NCBI RefSeq assembly: GCF_024756275.1
Contig: NZ_JANUGQ010000019.1
Location: 1 to 64,000, forward strand
Length of the DNA: 64,000 nt
Direction: 5' to 3'
Origin: Streptomyces pyxinae
Lineage (GTDB): Bacteria > Actinomycetota > Actinomycetes > Streptomycetales > Streptomycetaceae
Made by a program: the position numbers and the translations under genes. This document shows positions 9,610 to 18,291 of this stretch, piece by piece. Under the pieces are notes generated by a model. The model saw only the letters and a program-made list of their open reading frames with translations, did no database searches and was not told the origin of the DNA. Positions within the stretch are counted from its first letter, which is position 1; each line of letters begins with the position of its first letter.

Positions 9610-9626
9610 TGAGGCCCGGTGCCTCA
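9610..9626 (+). promoter_or_regulatory. Leader hairpin before DsbA-family gene
   Basis: TGAGGC (9610-9615) and GCCTCA (9621-9626) form a 6-bp stem a few bases ahead of the GAGGAG ribosome site. The GCCTCA arm could also pair with that site (CTGAGGAG), so a switch is possible but unproven. Confidence 0.3.
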
Positions 9627-9645
9627 CGCCTTCTGAGGAGTTCGC

Positions 9646-10281
9646 ATGTCCGAGAAGAGGACCCCCGCCGACTTCTGGTTCGACCCGCTCTGCCCCTGGG
9701 CGTGGATGACCTCCCGGTGGATGCTGGAGGTGCAGAAGGTCCGCCCGGTGGACATCCGCTGGCACGTGATGAGCCTCGCCGTGCTCAACGAGCCGAAGAT
9801 CGACGAGCTGCCGGAGCAGTACCGGGAGCTGCTCGGCCCCAAGGGCTGGCGCCCGGTCCGGGTGGTCACCGCCGCCCGGGAGCTGCACGGCGACGAGGTC
9901 GTGGGCCCGCTCTACACCGCGCTGGGCACCCGCTTCCACAACAACGGCGAGGGCCCGACCCTGGAGGCCATCACGGGCGCGCTGGCCGACGCCGGGCTGC
10001 CCGCCGAGCTGATCGAGTACGCCGACAAGGACACCTACGACGAGCAGGTGCGCGCCTCGCACCAGGAGGGCATCGACAAGGTCGGCCAGGACGTCGGCAC
10101 CCCGGTCATCGCGGTGCCGGGCGCGGACGGCGAGCAGATCGCCTTCTTCGGCCCGGTCGTCACCCCCGCGCCCAAGGGCGAGGAGGCGGCCAAGCTCTGG
10201 GACGGCACCCTGCTGGTGGCCTCGGTCCCCGGCTTCTACGAGCTGAAGCGCTCCCGCACCCAGGGTCCGATCTTCGACTGA
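9646..10281 (+). CDS. DsbA-family oxidoreductase (mycothiol-dependent nitroreductase type)
   Basis: A 211-residue thioredoxin-fold protein close to the actinobacterial family typified by Mycobacterium Rv2466c, a mycothiol-linked nitroreductase. The motif FWFDPLCPWAW puts the active site at residues 18-21 as C-P-W-A, so only the first cysteine is kept. A single-cysteine enzyme would be expected to work through a mixed disulfide with mycothiol. The helical insert and the cis-proline region (VGTPVIAV) are present. GAGGAG precedes ATG 9646. It neighbours superoxide dismutase, but the two converge and have separate terminators. Cytosolic detoxification is inferred. Confidence 0.85.
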   Translation: MSEKRTPADFWFDPLCPWAWMTSRWMLEVQKVRPVDIRWHVMSLAVLNEPKIDELPEQYRELLGPKGWRPVRVVTAARELHGDEVVGPLYTALGTRFHNNGEGPTLEAITGALADAGLPAELIEYADKDTYDEQVRASHQEGIDKVGQDVGTPVIAVPGADGEQIAFFGPVVTPAPKGEEAAKLWDGTLLVASVPGFYELKRSRTQGPIFD

Positions 10282-10387
10282 GGGCCCGCACGGGCGGCCG
10301 GAGCGATCCCGCGCCGGCCGCCCGGCACACCGCTGCCCCGGCGCGTCGGCGCAGCGATGCCCCGGTGCACCGGCCCCGGCACACAGA

Positions 10388-10422
10388 ACGGCCCCCGCGA
10401 GTCCTGTCCTCGCGGGGGCCGT
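10388..10422 (+). terminator. Terminator of DsbA-family gene
   Basis: A perfect 14-bp stem (10388-10401 with 10409-10422) and a 7-base loop lie about 105 bases after the TGA at 10281. Confidence 0.8.
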
Positions 10423-10485
10423 CCCTTCATCCGCCTGCCCGGTGAAGGTTGAGAAGACGATCACGAGCAGGGCGTCTGCTCCGCG

Positions 10486-10520
10486 CCCCGGTACGGCCGG
10501 TACGGGCGGCCGTACCGGGG
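10486..10520 (-). terminator. Terminator of superoxide dismutase gene
   Basis: A perfect 13-bp stem (10486-10498 with 10508-10520) and a 9-base loop lie about 120 bases beyond the minus-strand sod stop. It faces the DsbA-family terminator, so the 10282-10638 gap is a convergent termination region. Confidence 0.65.
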
Positions 10521-10534
10521 CGGCGGAAAGTCGG

Positions 10535-10570
10535 GGTGTCCGTGGTGTCCGTGGTGTCCGGCGTGTCCGG
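10535..10570. repeat. 9-bp tandem repeat (GGTGTCCGT type)
   Basis: Four tandem 9-mers, the first two identical and the others with one or two changes, lie in the 3' untranslated region of sod. Degenerate GGCGCTCNGGGC-type units continue to about 10635. Confidence 0.8.
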
Positions 10571-10638
10571 GACGGCCGGGGCGCTCCGGGCGCTCGGCAC
10601 GGCCACGGCGCTCAGGGCGCGCACGGCGCTCCGGGCAC

Positions 10639-11283
10639 TCAGGGGGTGATGAGCGGGGTGCGGTCCTTGGCCTCGGCGAAGCGCTTGGCCACGTCCTGCC
10701 AGTTCACGACCTGCCACATGGCGTCGATGAAGTCGACCTTCTGGTTCTTGTACTGGAGGTAGAAGGCGTGCTCCCAGGCGTCGAAGACCAGGACCGGCAC
10801 CGAGCCCTGGCCGACGTTGCCCTGGTGGTCGTAGACCTGCTCGACGATGAGACGGCCGCTGACCGGCTCGTACGCGAGGACGCCCCAGCCGGAGCCCTGG
10901 GTGGTGGCGGCGGCCTTGGAGAGCTGGGCCTTGAACTTGGCGAAGGAGCCGAAGGACGCGGTGATGGCGTCCGCGAGCTCACCGACACCGTCGGCCGCGA
11001 GCGGCTCGCCGCCGCCGCCGTTCTTGGTGCCGGTCATGTTGTGCCAGTAGATCGAGTGGAGGATGTGGCCGGAGAGGTGGAAGGCCAGGTTCTTCTCCAG
11101 GCCGTTGATCGAGCCCCACTGCTCCTTGTCGCGCGCCTCCTCCAGCTGCTCCAGGGTGTCGTTGGCGCCCTTGACGTAGGCGGCGTGGTGCTTGTCGTGG
11201 TGCAGCTCGATGATCTGGGGGTTGATGACCGGGTCGAGCTCCGCGTAGTCGTACGGGAGTTCAGGAAGTGTGTAGATCGCCAT
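10639..11283 (-). CDS. sodF: Superoxide dismutase (Fe/Mn family)
   Basis: Converts superoxide to hydrogen peroxide and oxygen in the cytosol. The 214-residue product has all family segments: ELHHDKHHAAYV, the second ligand region FHLSGHILH, GSGWGVL and DAWEHAFYLQY. In Streptomyces the iron enzyme is made when nickel is scarce and repressed by the nickel-sensing Fur-family protein Nur when nickel is present. The gene position and the Nur-like site upstream (11343-11359) support the sodF assignment over a manganese enzyme, although metal preference cannot be fixed from sequence. GGAGGG precedes ATG 11283. Monocistronic. Confidence 0.93.
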   Translation of the reverse strand: MAIYTLPELPYDYAELDPVINPQIIELHHDKHHAAYVKGANDTLEQLEEARDKEQWGSINGLEKNLAFHLSGHILHSIYWHNMTGTKNGGGGEPLAADGVGELADAITASFGSFAKFKAQLSKAAATTQGSGWGVLAYEPVSGRLIVEQVYDHQGNVGQGSVPVLVFDAWEHAFYLQYKNQKVDFIDAMWQVVNWQDVAKRFAEAKDRTPLITP

Positions 11284-11342
11284 GTCGAGCCCTCCGAGCT
11301 TTTGCTGCCGCAGCTTCTACTGCTACTGCTTATGGCTTCTTA

Positions 11343-11359
11343 TTGCCACTCGTATGCAG
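11343..11359 (-). promoter_or_regulatory. Nur-like operator upstream of sodF
   Basis: On the minus strand the sequence reads CTGCAT-N5-TGGCAA. This fits the remembered Nur box tTGCaa-N5-ttGCAA at both TGC/GCA cores with exact spacing. It lies about 60 bp upstream of the start codon, in a patch of lower GC that could hold the promoter. Nickel-dependent repression is inferred. Confidence 0.5.
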
Positions 11360-11484
11360 GTGCAGGCTAACAGCAGCTAAGTGGCGTACGTGATCAGCCC
11401 TTCGTCCTAGGTCCGCGCGCCGGCACGGACACCGGAAGGCGTACGACCCCGACCGGCGCCCGCCCGGCGGGCGGCGCACTCCGG

Positions 11485-11587
11485 CACGGCGGACGGGGAG
11501 GCGCGGCGCACGGCGCACGGCGCACGGCGGACGGGAGGCGCGGCGCACGGCGCACGGCGGACGGGGAGGCCCGGCGCACGGCGCACG
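11485..11587. repeat. ~30-bp tandem repeats between sodF and permease
   Basis: Three copies of a unit GGCGGACGGGGAGG followed by short GCGCACG reiterations, directly upstream of the permease terminator. The 11284-11660 gap holds the sodF promoter, this array and the terminator, and no gene. Confidence 0.75.
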
Positions 11588-11624
11588 GGAGGGGCCCGGC
11601 GCGTCCTCCGCGCCGGGCCCCTCC
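11588..11624 (-). terminator. Terminator of first permease gene
   Basis: A perfect 16-bp stem (11588-11603 with 11609-11624) and a five-base loop lie 42 bases after the permease stop on the minus strand. Confidence 0.85.
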
Positions 11625-11665
11625 GATGTTCTTGTCTGCTTTACCGCTTCACCGTCAGGCGGGTG

Positions 11666-13078
11666 TCACGCCGCCGTCCGCCGCCGCTGGCGTACATAGC
11701 CGAGCGCCGCCAGCGCCAGCGTCAGTCCGCCCGTGGAGTAGAGCTGGATCCGGGTGCCCTCCTCCCGGGCCATCAGCACGAAGACCGCCGCCATGCCGGC
11801 CAGCGCCGCGTAGGTGAGGTACGGGTACGCCCACATCCGCACCACCAGCGTCCCGGGCGCCTCCCGCTCCAGCCGGCGGCGGAGCAGCAGCTGGGAGACG
11901 GCGATGAAGAACCAGACGACCAGGATGATCGCGCCGATCATGTTGAGCAGCCACATGAAGACGTCGTCCGGCCGCCAGTAGCTGAGCAGCACACAGCCGA
12001 AGCCGAAGACCGAGGAGACCAGTACCGCCACCCGGGGGACCCCGCTCGAGATCCGGCCCAGCGCCTTGGGGCCCTGGCCGCGCGCCACCAGCGAGGCGGC
12101 CATCCGGGAGGAGCCGTAGATATTGGCGTTCATCGCGGAGAGCAGGGCCACCAGCACGACCACGTTCATGATCTGACCGGCCGCCGGGATGCCGAGGGCG
12201 TCCAGGGTGGCGACGTACGGTCCCTTCTCCGCGACCGACTTGTCGGTCCAGGGCAGCAGGGTGACGACCACCGCCATCGAGCCGACGTAGAAGATCGCGA
12301 TCCGCCACATGGCGGTGCGCACGGCCTTGGCGACGCCCTGCACCGGGTGCTCCGACTCGGCGGCGGCGATGGTGACCGTCTCCAGGCCGCCGTAGGCGAA
12401 GACCGAGGCGAGCAGGCCGACGATCAGGCCCTCGGAGCCGTTCGGCAGAAAGCCGCCCCGGCCGGTGAGGTTGCTGGTGCCGGGGGCGTCGGTGCCGGGC
12501 AGCACGCCCGCGATGGCCAGGACGCCGATGCCGAGGAAGAGCACGATGGCGCCGACCTTGAGCGCGGCGAACCAGAACTCGAACTCTCCGAAGTTCTTCA
12601 CCGCCGCCAGGTTGGTGCCGCAGAAGACGACCATGAAGAGGGCCACCCAGGCCCACTCCGGGGTGCCGGGCAGCCAGCCGGTCATGATCTTCGCGGCGCC
12701 GATGCCCTCCAGGCCCACCGCGACGCAGAGCAGGAACCAGAACGACCAGCCGGCCGTGAAGCCCGCCCAGGGGCCGATGGCCCGCTCGGCGTGGACCGAG
12801 AAGGAGCCGGAGGCCGGATTGGCCGCGGCCATCTCGCCCAGCATCCGCATGACCAGCATCACCAGGGCGCCGGAGACGGCGTACGCGAGCACGATCGAGG
12901 GCCCGGCCGCCGCGATGGCGGTGCCGGAACCGACGAAGAGACCGGCACCGATGACGCCACCCAGGGCGATCATCGAGAGATGGCGTTGCTTGAGGCCGTG
13001 CGAGAGCGGCGCTTCGGCCGGCGTGGTGCCGGAGGTGCCGGTGGTGGCCGGCTCGGGCGCGGAGGTCGTCCGGGACAT
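11666..13078 (-). CDS. Amino-acid permease (APC superfamily), paralog 1
   Basis: A 470-residue inner-membrane transporter of the amino-acid/GABA permease type with about twelve hydrophobic segments. The first helix carries GGVIGAGLFVGSG, the substrate-binding loop of the family, and FGEFEFWFAALKV lies in the middle. A cytoplasmic Pro/Thr-rich N-tail precedes HGLKQRHLSMIALGG. ATG 13078 is chosen because AGGG lies seven bases upstream; an in-frame ATG at 13120 lacks this. It is the most downstream of three same-strand paralogs here. Substrate cannot be assigned from sequence. A 16-bp palindrome at 13208-13223 lies in the promoter region. Confidence 0.88.
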   Translation of the reverse strand: MSRTTSAPEPATTGTSGTTPAEAPLSHGLKQRHLSMIALGGVIGAGLFVGSGTAIAAAGPSIVLAYAVSGALVMLVMRMLGEMAAANPASGSFSVHAERAIGPWAGFTAGWSFWFLLCVAVGLEGIGAAKIMTGWLPGTPEWAWVALFMVVFCGTNLAAVKNFGEFEFWFAALKVGAIVLFLGIGVLAIAGVLPGTDAPGTSNLTGRGGFLPNGSEGLIVGLLASVFAYGGLETVTIAAAESEHPVQGVAKAVRTAMWRIAIFYVGSMAVVVTLLPWTDKSVAEKGPYVATLDALGIPAAGQIMNVVVLVALLSAMNANIYGSSRMAASLVARGQGPKALGRISSGVPRVAVLVSSVFGFGCVLLSYWRPDDVFMWLLNMIGAIILVVWFFIAVSQLLLRRRLEREAPGTLVVRMWAYPYLTYAALAGMAAVFVLMAREEGTRIQLYSTGGLTLALAALGYVRQRRRTAA

Positions 13079-13207
13079 GGGCGGACCCTGTTTCGGTAGC
13101 CGGGAAGGAATCGGGGCCACAGTCTGGGCGGGCGCACCGGTCAGGGGGAATGACCGCCCGCTATACGGACACCGTGCTCACACCTTGTGCAGTTCTGTTC
13201 ACGAGAC

Positions 13208-13223
13208 TGTCACATCAGTGACA
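13208..13223. promoter_or_regulatory. Palindrome TGTCAC-N4-GTGACA upstream of permease 1
   Basis: Perfect 6-bp arms about 130 bp upstream of the permease 1 start, in a local AT-richer patch. The shape suits a dimeric GntR- or CRP-like repressor, but the regulator is unknown. Confidence 0.45.
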
Positions 13224-13343
13224 TAAGTGAGCCGAGCGCCATCCGCTTGCCCCGGGCGCGCCAACGGCACGAAGCCACCGACTTGAACCCCGCAGCTGTA
13301 CGACTCCGCCGTCCGCCGCGCGGGCCGCCGCCCCGCTCCCGGC

Positions 13344-14789
13344 TCAGCTCCCCGTCCGGCGCGTCCGCCACTCGCGCACCCCGGCCACCAGCAGCACCGC
13401 CCCGGTCGCCGCGCCCGACCAGAGGACCTGCGGCCGGCTGCCCGGGTCGGCCAGCATCAGCACCAGGACCGCCGCCATCGCCACCAGCGCGGCCCAGGTC
13501 AGCCAGGGGAAGCCCCACATCCGCAGGGTCAGCCGCTCGGGCGCCTCCCGCTCGATCCGGCGCCGCAGCCGCAGCTGGGAGACGGCGATCAGGCCCCAGA
13601 CGAAGAGCAGCACCGCGCCGACCGCGTTCAGCATGTAGAGGAAGACCGAGTCCGGCCACTTCAGATTGAGCAGCACCGAGACGAAGCCGAAGGCCACCGA
13701 CGCCAGCACCGCCCGGCGCGGCACCCCGCCGGATGAGATCCGCAGCAGCCCCTTCGGCGCCTCGCCGCGCTCGGCCAGCGAGAAGACCATCCGGGAGGAG
13801 CCGTACAGATTGGCGTTGAGCGCCGAGAGCAGCGCCACGAAGACCACGATGTTCATGATCTGCCCGGCCCCGGGCACCCCGATGGAGTCCAGCACCGCCA
13901 CATACGGGCTCTGCCCCGGCACCATCGAGGTCCAGGGGAGCAGGGTCACGATGACCAGCATCGAGCCGACATAGAAGAGAAGGATGCGCCAGACCGCGCT
14001 GCGCACCGCCCGGGCCACGTTCCGCGCCGGGTCCTCCGACTCGGCGGCGGCGATGGTGACGACCTCCAGACCGCCGAAGGCGAAGACCACCGCCAGCACC
14101 CCGGAGACCACCCCGTCCCAGCCGTTCGGCAGGAAGCCGCCCCGCCCGGTCAGATTGGCCAGGCCGACCGGGTCGGTGTCCGGCAGCCAGCCCACGATCG
14201 CCAGTACGCCCAGCGCCAGGAAGAGCACGATGGCGCCGACCTTGAGCGCGGCGAACCAGAACTCGAACTCTCCGAAGTTCTTCACCGCCGCCAGATTGCT
14301 GACCGTGAAGACCACCATGAAGATCAGCACCCAGGCCCACTGCGGCACCCCGGGCACCCAGCCGTTGGCGATCCGCGCCGCGCCGGTCGCCTCCACCGCC
14401 AGCACCACCACCAGCAGGAACCAGTAGAGCCAGCCGACCGAGAAGCCGGCCCAGCGGCCGAGCGCCCGTTCCGCGTGCACCGAGAAGGCACCGGAGGCGG
14501 GCATGGCGGCGGACATCTCCCCGAGCATCCGCATGACCAGCATCGCCAGCGCGCCCGCGATCAGATACGAGAGCACGATCCCCGGCCCCGCGACCGCGAT
14601 CCCCGCGCCCGAGCCGACGAACAGCCCGGCGCCGATCACCCCGCCGAGCCCGAGCATCGTCAGATGGCGCTGCTTCAGCCCGTGCGAGAGCGGCTCGGAA
14701 GCGCTCAGGCCGTCCGGGTCGTCCGGGCCCTTCGGTCCGTTCGGGTCCATCGGCGGGTGAGCCGTCGGCTCGGGCGGGACGGTCGGCAT
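13344..14789 (-). CDS. Amino-acid permease (APC superfamily), paralog 2
   Basis: A 481-residue twelve-helix amino-acid permease closely related to paralog 1. It has GLGGVIGAGLFVGSGAG in helix 1 and the same FGEFEFWFAALKV segment. A 77-bp stretch at 14218-14294 is identical in DNA to 12534-12610 of paralog 1, including silent positions. ATG 14789 starts a Pro-rich N-tail; ATG 14750 is a possible alternative, and neither has a strong ribosome site. The stop at 13344 leaves 265 bp before paralog 1, which has its own apparent regulatory region, so the genes are probably separate transcripts. Substrate unknown. Confidence 0.86.
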   Translation of the reverse strand: MPTVPPEPTAHPPMDPNGPKGPDDPDGLSASEPLSHGLKQRHLTMLGLGGVIGAGLFVGSGAGIAVAGPGIVLSYLIAGALAMLVMRMLGEMSAAMPASGAFSVHAERALGRWAGFSVGWLYWFLLVVVLAVEATGAARIANGWVPGVPQWAWVLIFMVVFTVSNLAAVKNFGEFEFWFAALKVGAIVLFLALGVLAIVGWLPDTDPVGLANLTGRGGFLPNGWDGVVSGVLAVVFAFGGLEVVTIAAAESEDPARNVARAVRSAVWRILLFYVGSMLVIVTLLPWTSMVPGQSPYVAVLDSIGVPGAGQIMNIVVFVALLSALNANLYGSSRMVFSLAERGEAPKGLLRISSGGVPRRAVLASVAFGFVSVLLNLKWPDSVFLYMLNAVGAVLLFVWGLIAVSQLRLRRRIEREAPERLTLRMWGFPWLTWAALVAMAAVLVLMLADPGSRPQVLWSGAATGAVLLVAGVREWRTRRTGS

Positions 14790-15128
14790 GGCGCACGTAC
14801 TCTCGGGGGCCGGCCGGGCGAGGAGCACCCGGGAGGATCCGGGTGCCGGGCACCCGGGTTTATGAGGACTCCACAGTCTCCCCGAGAAGCGCGACCCGCC
14901 GCAAAAAGGGATCTTCCCGCGAGTCCCGCTCGTGATGAGCGTCACGCCAGGGGCGGGGCGGGAGAGGCATGAGCGCGGCCCCTTGTGCGAACCCCACCAA
15001 GGCGCCGGTCGCGCCTTTGTCGTCGGCTGACGGTGATCGGCCGTTCACCCCTGGGCTACGGTCACGGTGTTCCACCGCAACACCCCGCGTCACCCGCCCT
15101 CACCCGCCCTCACCCTTCCGGAGTACCG

Positions 15129-15713
15129 ATGAGCACTGCCGCCGTCCCCACCCGTACCGGAGTGGTCCTCGCCGACCTCCTCCCGGCCAGCCGCACCCGG
15201 GACCTGGTCCTGGTGACCGGGGGTGCCGTGCTCACCGGGCTCGCCGCCCAGCTCTCCGTGCCGGTCCCGGGCTCGCCGGTGCCGGTCTCCGGCCAGACCT
15301 TCGCCGCGCTGCTCGTCGGCACCGCGCTGGGCGCCCGCCGGGGCTTCCTGTCGCTGGCCCTCTACACCCTGGTGGGCATGGCGGGGATGCCGTGGTTCGC
15401 CCAGGCCACGTCCGGCTGGGCGATGCCGTCCTTCGGCTATGTGCTGGGCATGCTGCTCGCCGCCACCGCCGTGGGCGCGCTGGCCCGCCGGGGCGGCGAC
15501 CGCTCGGTGCCGCGGATGGCCGGCACCATGGTGGTCGGCTCGCTGATCACGTACGCCGTGGGGGTGCCGTACCTGGCCCTGGCCACCGGCATGACGCTGG
15601 GCCAGGCGGTCGCCGCCGGGCTCGTCCCCTTCCTGATCGGTGACGCCCTCAAGGCGGCGCTGGCGATGGGCGCGCTGCCCACCGCCTGGAAGCTCGCCGG
15701 CCGCAAGAGCTGA
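15129..15713 (+). CDS. bioY: BioY-family biotin transporter
   Basis: The 194-residue S component of an energy-coupling-factor transporter, or a stand-alone biotin uptake protein. It has six hydrophobic segments with the family sequences VPVSGQTFAALLVG, GARRGFLSLALYTLVG and GLVPFLIGDALKAALA near the C end. No bioM/bioN energising genes are adjacent, as is common in actinobacteria, where a shared ECF module or solitary function is assumed. GGAGT precedes ATG 15129. It is divergent from permease 2 and convergent with permease 3, with a strong bidirectional terminator after it. The 14790-15128 spacer shows no operator I recognise. Confidence 0.9.
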   Translation: MSTAAVPTRTGVVLADLLPASRTRDLVLVTGGAVLTGLAAQLSVPVPGSPVPVSGQTFAALLVGTALGARRGFLSLALYTLVGMAGMPWFAQATSGWAMPSFGYVLGMLLAATAVGALARRGGDRSVPRMAGTMVVGSLITYAVGVPYLALATGMTLGQAVAAGLVPFLIGDALKAALAMGALPTAWKLAGRKS

Positions 15714-15808
15714 CCCGGCCGGGGTTTCCCCCGGAGCCGGTGCGCGGGCGCCGGCGGCGGCCCCCGCACAGAAGACCCGTACGCCCGTACAGAAGATCCC
15801 GTACGGAA

Positions 15809-15850
15809 GAAAGGCCCTCCGCGCACGCCGGTGTGCGCGGAGGGCCTTTC
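15809..15850. terminator. Bidirectional terminator between bioY and permease 3
   Basis: A perfect 18-bp stem (15809-15826 with 15833-15850) and six-base loop, with GAAAG/CTTTC at the base, serve both converging transcripts. Confidence 0.9.
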
Positions 15851-15877
15851 GCTTGCGCCCGACAGGGTCGGTCATCC

Positions 15878-15913
15878 GTCGGGCAGGTCGGGCAGGTCGG
15901 GCAGGTCAGGCGG
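15878..15913. repeat. 9-bp tandem repeat (GTCGGGCAG)
   Basis: Three perfect copies (15878-15904) plus a degenerate fourth, next to the bidirectional terminator. Confidence 0.85.
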
Positions 15914-15990
15914 ATTCAGGGGTGCCCCGGAGCACTCCTCAGGAGGAGAGGACCGCCCGGGGGCACCCGGGCCGCCCGGGGCCCGGGGGC

Positions 15991-17472
15991 TCAGCCCTCC
16001 ACCGCCTCCGTGGCCACGCCCGCGCTCGCGGCCGGGACCGCGTCCGCCGCCTTGGACTTGCGCACCCGGTCGAGCACCACACCGACGGCGACCACGACCG
16101 CCGCGACCAGGATCGACAGCAGCGCGATCTCGCGGTTGCCCTCGTCGTAGACCATGTAGCCGATCACGAAGACGATGAACGCGGCGGTGAGCCAGGTCAG
16201 GTACGGGAAGAGCCACATCCGCACGGTCAGCTTCTCCGGCGCCTCGCGGAGCAGGATGCCGCGCATCCGGAGCTGAGTGAAGCAGATGACCAGCCAGACG
16301 AAGAGCGCCACCGCGCCGGACGAGTTGAGCAGGAAGTCGAAGACCGTGTCCGGCGAGGTGTAGTTGAAGAACACCGCGACGAAGCCGAAGACCACCGAGG
16401 AGAGGATCGCGACGGCCGGCACGCCCTTGCCGCTGACCTTGGCGAACACCTTGGGCGCGTCACCGCGCTCACCCAGCGAGAACGCCATCCGGGAGGCGGT
16501 GTACAGGCCGGAGTTGAGGCAGGAGAGCACGGCCGTCAGCACGATCACGTTCATGATCTGGCCGGCCGCCGGGATGCCGATGGAGTCCAGGGCGGCGACG
16601 TAGGAGCCCTTCTCCGTAATCGACTTGTCGTTCCACGGCAGCAGGGTGAGCACCACGAAGATCGAGCCCAAGTAGAAGACCGCGATCCGCCAGATCACAC
16701 TGTTGGTGGCCTTGGTGACCGCGCGGCGCGGGTCCTCGGACTCACCGGCGGCCAGGGTGACGATCTCGCTGCCCATGAAGGAGAAGACGACCATCAGCAC
16801 ACCGGTGAGGATGGCGCCCGCCCCATGGGGCAGGAAGCCGCCCGCGTCGGTGAGGTGCGCGAAACCGGCTCCGGGGTTGTCCGAGCCCGGCAGCACCCCG
16901 AAGACGGCCAGCAGGCCGATGATCACAAAGATGCCGATGGCGACGACCTTGATCCCCGCGAACCAGAACTCGAACTCGCCGTAGGACGCCACCGACACCA
17001 GGTTGGTCGCGGTGAGCACCACCATCACGATGAGCGCCCAGCCCCACTGCGGAATGGCCGGAACCCAGCCCTCCAGGATCTTCGCGCCGGCCGTCGCCTC
17101 GACGGCGAGCACCACGACCCAGAAGAACCAGTAGAGCCAGCCGATGGAGAAGCCGGCCCAGCGGCCCAGCGCGCGGTCCGCGTAGGCGGAGAACGAGCCC
17201 GAGTTGGGGCTCGCGGCGGCCATCTCGCCGAGCATCCGCATCACGAAGACGACCAGCACGCCGACGAGCAGGTACGACAGGAGGATGGCGGGACCGGCCT
17301 TGGCGATGCCGCCGGACGAGCCGACGAACAGGCCGGCGCCGATGACGCCACCAATGGCGATCATGGAGAGGTGGCGGTTCTTGAGGCCGGCCTTGAGACC
17401 GTCGGAGGACTGCGGAATTCCGGGTTCTCCGGTGCTTCCGCCTTCCTTCGGCAGGGTCGACTGCGTGGTCAT
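15991..17472 (-). CDS. Amino-acid permease (APC superfamily), paralog 3
   Basis: A 493-residue twelve-helix amino-acid permease. Helix 1 has AIGGVIGAGLFVGSSGG; YGEFEFWFAGIKV and ERGDAPKVFAK are the equivalents of segments in the other two paralogs. It diverges more from paralogs 1 and 2 than they do from each other and has a longer charged C-tail. AAGGAA lies at good spacing before ATG 17472. It is separated from the other two by bioY on the opposite strand, so it is an independent unit. The substrate may be GABA, proline or a similar amino acid but cannot be stated. Confidence 0.88.
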   Translation of the reverse strand: MTTQSTLPKEGGSTGEPGIPQSSDGLKAGLKNRHLSMIAIGGVIGAGLFVGSSGGIAKAGPAILLSYLLVGVLVVFVMRMLGEMAAASPNSGSFSAYADRALGRWAGFSIGWLYWFFWVVVLAVEATAGAKILEGWVPAIPQWGWALIVMVVLTATNLVSVASYGEFEFWFAGIKVVAIGIFVIIGLLAVFGVLPGSDNPGAGFAHLTDAGGFLPHGAGAILTGVLMVVFSFMGSEIVTLAAGESEDPRRAVTKATNSVIWRIAVFYLGSIFVVLTLLPWNDKSITEKGSYVAALDSIGIPAAGQIMNVIVLTAVLSCLNSGLYTASRMAFSLGERGDAPKVFAKVSGKGVPAVAILSSVVFGFVAVFFNYTSPDTVFDFLLNSSGAVALFVWLVICFTQLRMRGILLREAPEKLTVRMWLFPYLTWLTAAFIVFVIGYMVYDEGNREIALLSILVAAVVVAVGVVLDRVRKSKAADAVPAASAGVATEAVEG

Positions 17473-17796
17473 GGACGATTCCTTACGTCTGTGCGGCGCT
17501 CGGATGACGAGCCCGTGCATGCAAACACGAGACCCCGAGTGGCCGAAAGACCCCGATTCCGTATCGTGATGCGGGCCGCTCGCCGGGGTGCGCCGGCGCC
17601 GGTCCGGCCGGGTGGCGGCTGTCAGGTGGCGCACCGGCCACCCGGGGCTTACACCCCCTCTGCCCCGCCCCGCCCGCCCGGAACTCGCCCCCGCCCGTCC
17701 CCGACCCGGCGGCATCCGCCCCCCCCCCTCCCGCCGCGTGCCCCCCGCCCCGCCCCGGCGGCGCCCGGCCGGCCGCGCGCGTGCCACACTTCGACC
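17473..17796. other. Divergent promoter region, permease 3 / rpiB
   Basis: A 324-bp spacer between two divergent genes. The last 150 bases on the rpiB side are C-rich with poly-C tracts. No coding sequence is seen and no clear operator; promoters for both genes must lie here. Confidence 0.6.
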
Positions 17797-18290
<494 letters not shown>

Positions 18291-18291
<1 letters not shown>

